Shown here: positions 5,157 through 5,793 of the stretch, piece by piece | Numbering within the stretch: position 1 is the first letter of the stretch | Layout: each line of letters opens with the position of its first letter | Source: Candidatus Bipolaricaulota bacterium | GTDB lineage: Bacteria > Bipolaricaulota > Bipolaricaulia > RBG-16-55-9 > DRXL01 | Direction of reading: 5' to 3' | NCBI GenBank assembly: GCA_025057405.1 | Contig: JANWXV010000048.1 | Span: 1-5,793 of the forward strand | DNA: 5,793 nucleotides | Made by a program: the position numbers and the translations under genes | The notes under the pieces: model-generated | Database searches by the model: none | Told to the model about the DNA's origin: nothing | What the model saw: the letters and a program-made list of their open reading frames with translations, nothing else

Positions 5157-5756
5157 ATGAGCGATCTCGATACCAAACTCATCTCCGCGCTGGAGCGGCT
5201 CGCTCACGTGCTGCGCACGCTGCTGTGGGAAGAAGCCACAGAGAGCCGCCTCAGCCCCATTCAGATTCAAACGCTGCTCTATCTGAATGCGCACTCAGAA
5301 GGGCTGTGTCGCGTGGGGCAGCTCGCCCAAGAGTTCGGGCTGACCCCCGCGACGATGAGCGATGCGGTCGCTTCTTTAGAAGCGAAGGGCTTGCTCACCC
5401 GCAAGCTTTGCCCCGAAGACCACCGCGCCCAGACGCTGCGCCTCACCGCCAAGGGCAAGCGCTCCAGCGAAAAGCTCTCCCGTTGGGCCGACGCTCTCTA
5501 TGAGCACCTGGAGCACTTCTCACTCGAAGAGAAAACTCAAGCGCTGAAATTCTTGCTCAAGCTCATCGAATCGCTCCATCGCTCTGGGGTCATCACGGTG
5601 GCGAGGATCTGCTTGACGTGTCGCTTCTTTCGCCCCCATGCGCACAGAGATTCGCGAACGCCCCATCACTGCGCCCTGATGGACAAGCCCCTCGCCGAAA
5701 GCGACTTGAGAGTAGATTGCCCAGAGCATGAAACAGCACCCGCGCTCTCTTCTTGA
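5157..5756 (+). CDS. MarR-family regulator with C-terminal Cys/His cluster
   Basis: The 199-residue product begins MSDLDTKLISALERL. Residues about 8-45 form the N-terminal dimerisation helices. The winged helix-turn-helix covers about 52-101: VGQLAQEFGLTPATMSDAV is the HTH, LEAKGLLTRK follows, and DHRAQTLRLTAKGK is the wing with the family's typical D-x-R. Helices at 103-142 complete the MarR fold, normally about 140-150 residues. Beyond it is an extra tail: CLTC (Cys152, Cys155), HHC (His170-171, Cys172), and DCPEH (Cys188, His191), a plausible four-ligand metal or Fe-S site. Cys51 and Cys85 are further thiols. Start ATG 5157 is chosen because the family N-terminus aligns there; an upstream in-frame start at 5001 would overlap the protoglobin gene and translate the palindrome. 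It probably represses its own locus through the TTAGGAATCCTAA site; this and the signal sensed are inference. Confidence 0.85.
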   Translation: MSDLDTKLISALERLAHVLRTLLWEEATESRLSPIQIQTLLYLNAHSEGLCRVGQLAQEFGLTPATMSDAVASLEAKGLLTRKLCPEDHRAQTLRLTAKGKRSSEKLSRWADALYEHLEHFSLEEKTQALKFLLKLIESLHRSGVITVARICLTCRFFRPHAHRDSRTPHHCALMDKPLAESDLRVDCPEHETAPALSS

Positions 5757-5793
5757 TTTGAATATTTCAATTTATAGACCGAAAATTCACCTT
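5757..5793. other. A/T-rich start of the next intergenic region
   Basis: After the regulator's stop codon the sequence becomes A/T-rich and contains a small dyad TTGAA-TAT-TTCAA (5758-5770). No terminator or complete promoter can be supported in the 37 nt shown. Confidence 0.4.

Noticed and set aside
5772..5780. TTATAGACC shared with 4471-4479 as a possible common regulatory element
   Set aside because: Only nine bases match and the flanks differ; two A/T-rich intergenic regions can share this by chance.

Overview
This looks like bacterial chromosomal DNA of moderately high G+C. Translation starts have good Shine-Dalgarno sites (AAGGAGG, AAGGAGGT), one promoter is a perfect sigma-70 match (TTGACA-N18-TATAAT), and secreted proteins carry ordinary Sec-type signal peptides. 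No rRNA, tRNA, CRISPR array or transposase is visible. The phylum cannot be fixed from the window. A ubiquitin-like/Mut7-C protein, a protoglobin of archaeal type and a dispersed G/C-rich palindrome would suit a deep-branching or thermophilic environmental bacterium, but that is inference.

Layout. (1) At 1-339 on the minus strand is the 5' part of a gene for a ubiquitin-like + Mut7-C RNase (PIN-like) protein, cut off by the window edge. (2) A divergent intergenic region (340-470) leads into a plus-strand operon of three genes (471-4327) separated by gaps of exactly 13 nt, each with a Shine-Dalgarno. All three products are predicted to be exported: a five-bladed beta-propeller protein resembling glycosidase/sialidase propellers, a NodB-like polysaccharide deacetylase-fold protein, and a two-domain protein joining a shortened deacetylase-like domain to an alpha/beta-hydrolase esterase with a complete Ser-Asp-His triad. 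Together they look like an extracytoplasmic carbohydrate or acyl-ester processing set. (3) Region 4328-4494 holds a long hairpin with perfect 15-bp arms, then a consensus promoter whose -10 box and start point are overlapped by the palindrome TTAGGAATCCTAA. (4) That promoter drives a single-domain protoglobin (4495-5070). (5) A REP-like three-hairpin palindrome (5080-5151) follows, and its right arm appears to supply the ribosome binding site of the next gene. (6) The last gene (5157-5756) is a MarR-family regulator with an unusual C-terminal Cys/His cluster.

The most interesting unit is 4426-5756: a gas-binding heme protein under a strong but apparently operator-controlled promoter, next to a MarR regulator that carries a possible metal or Fe-S sensing tail. 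The simplest model is an autoregulated gas- or redox-responsive protoglobin operon, with the palindrome as operator and the REP-like hairpin setting the ratio of the two proteins. The regulatory link is inference; the two protein families and the DNA elements are read directly from the sequence.
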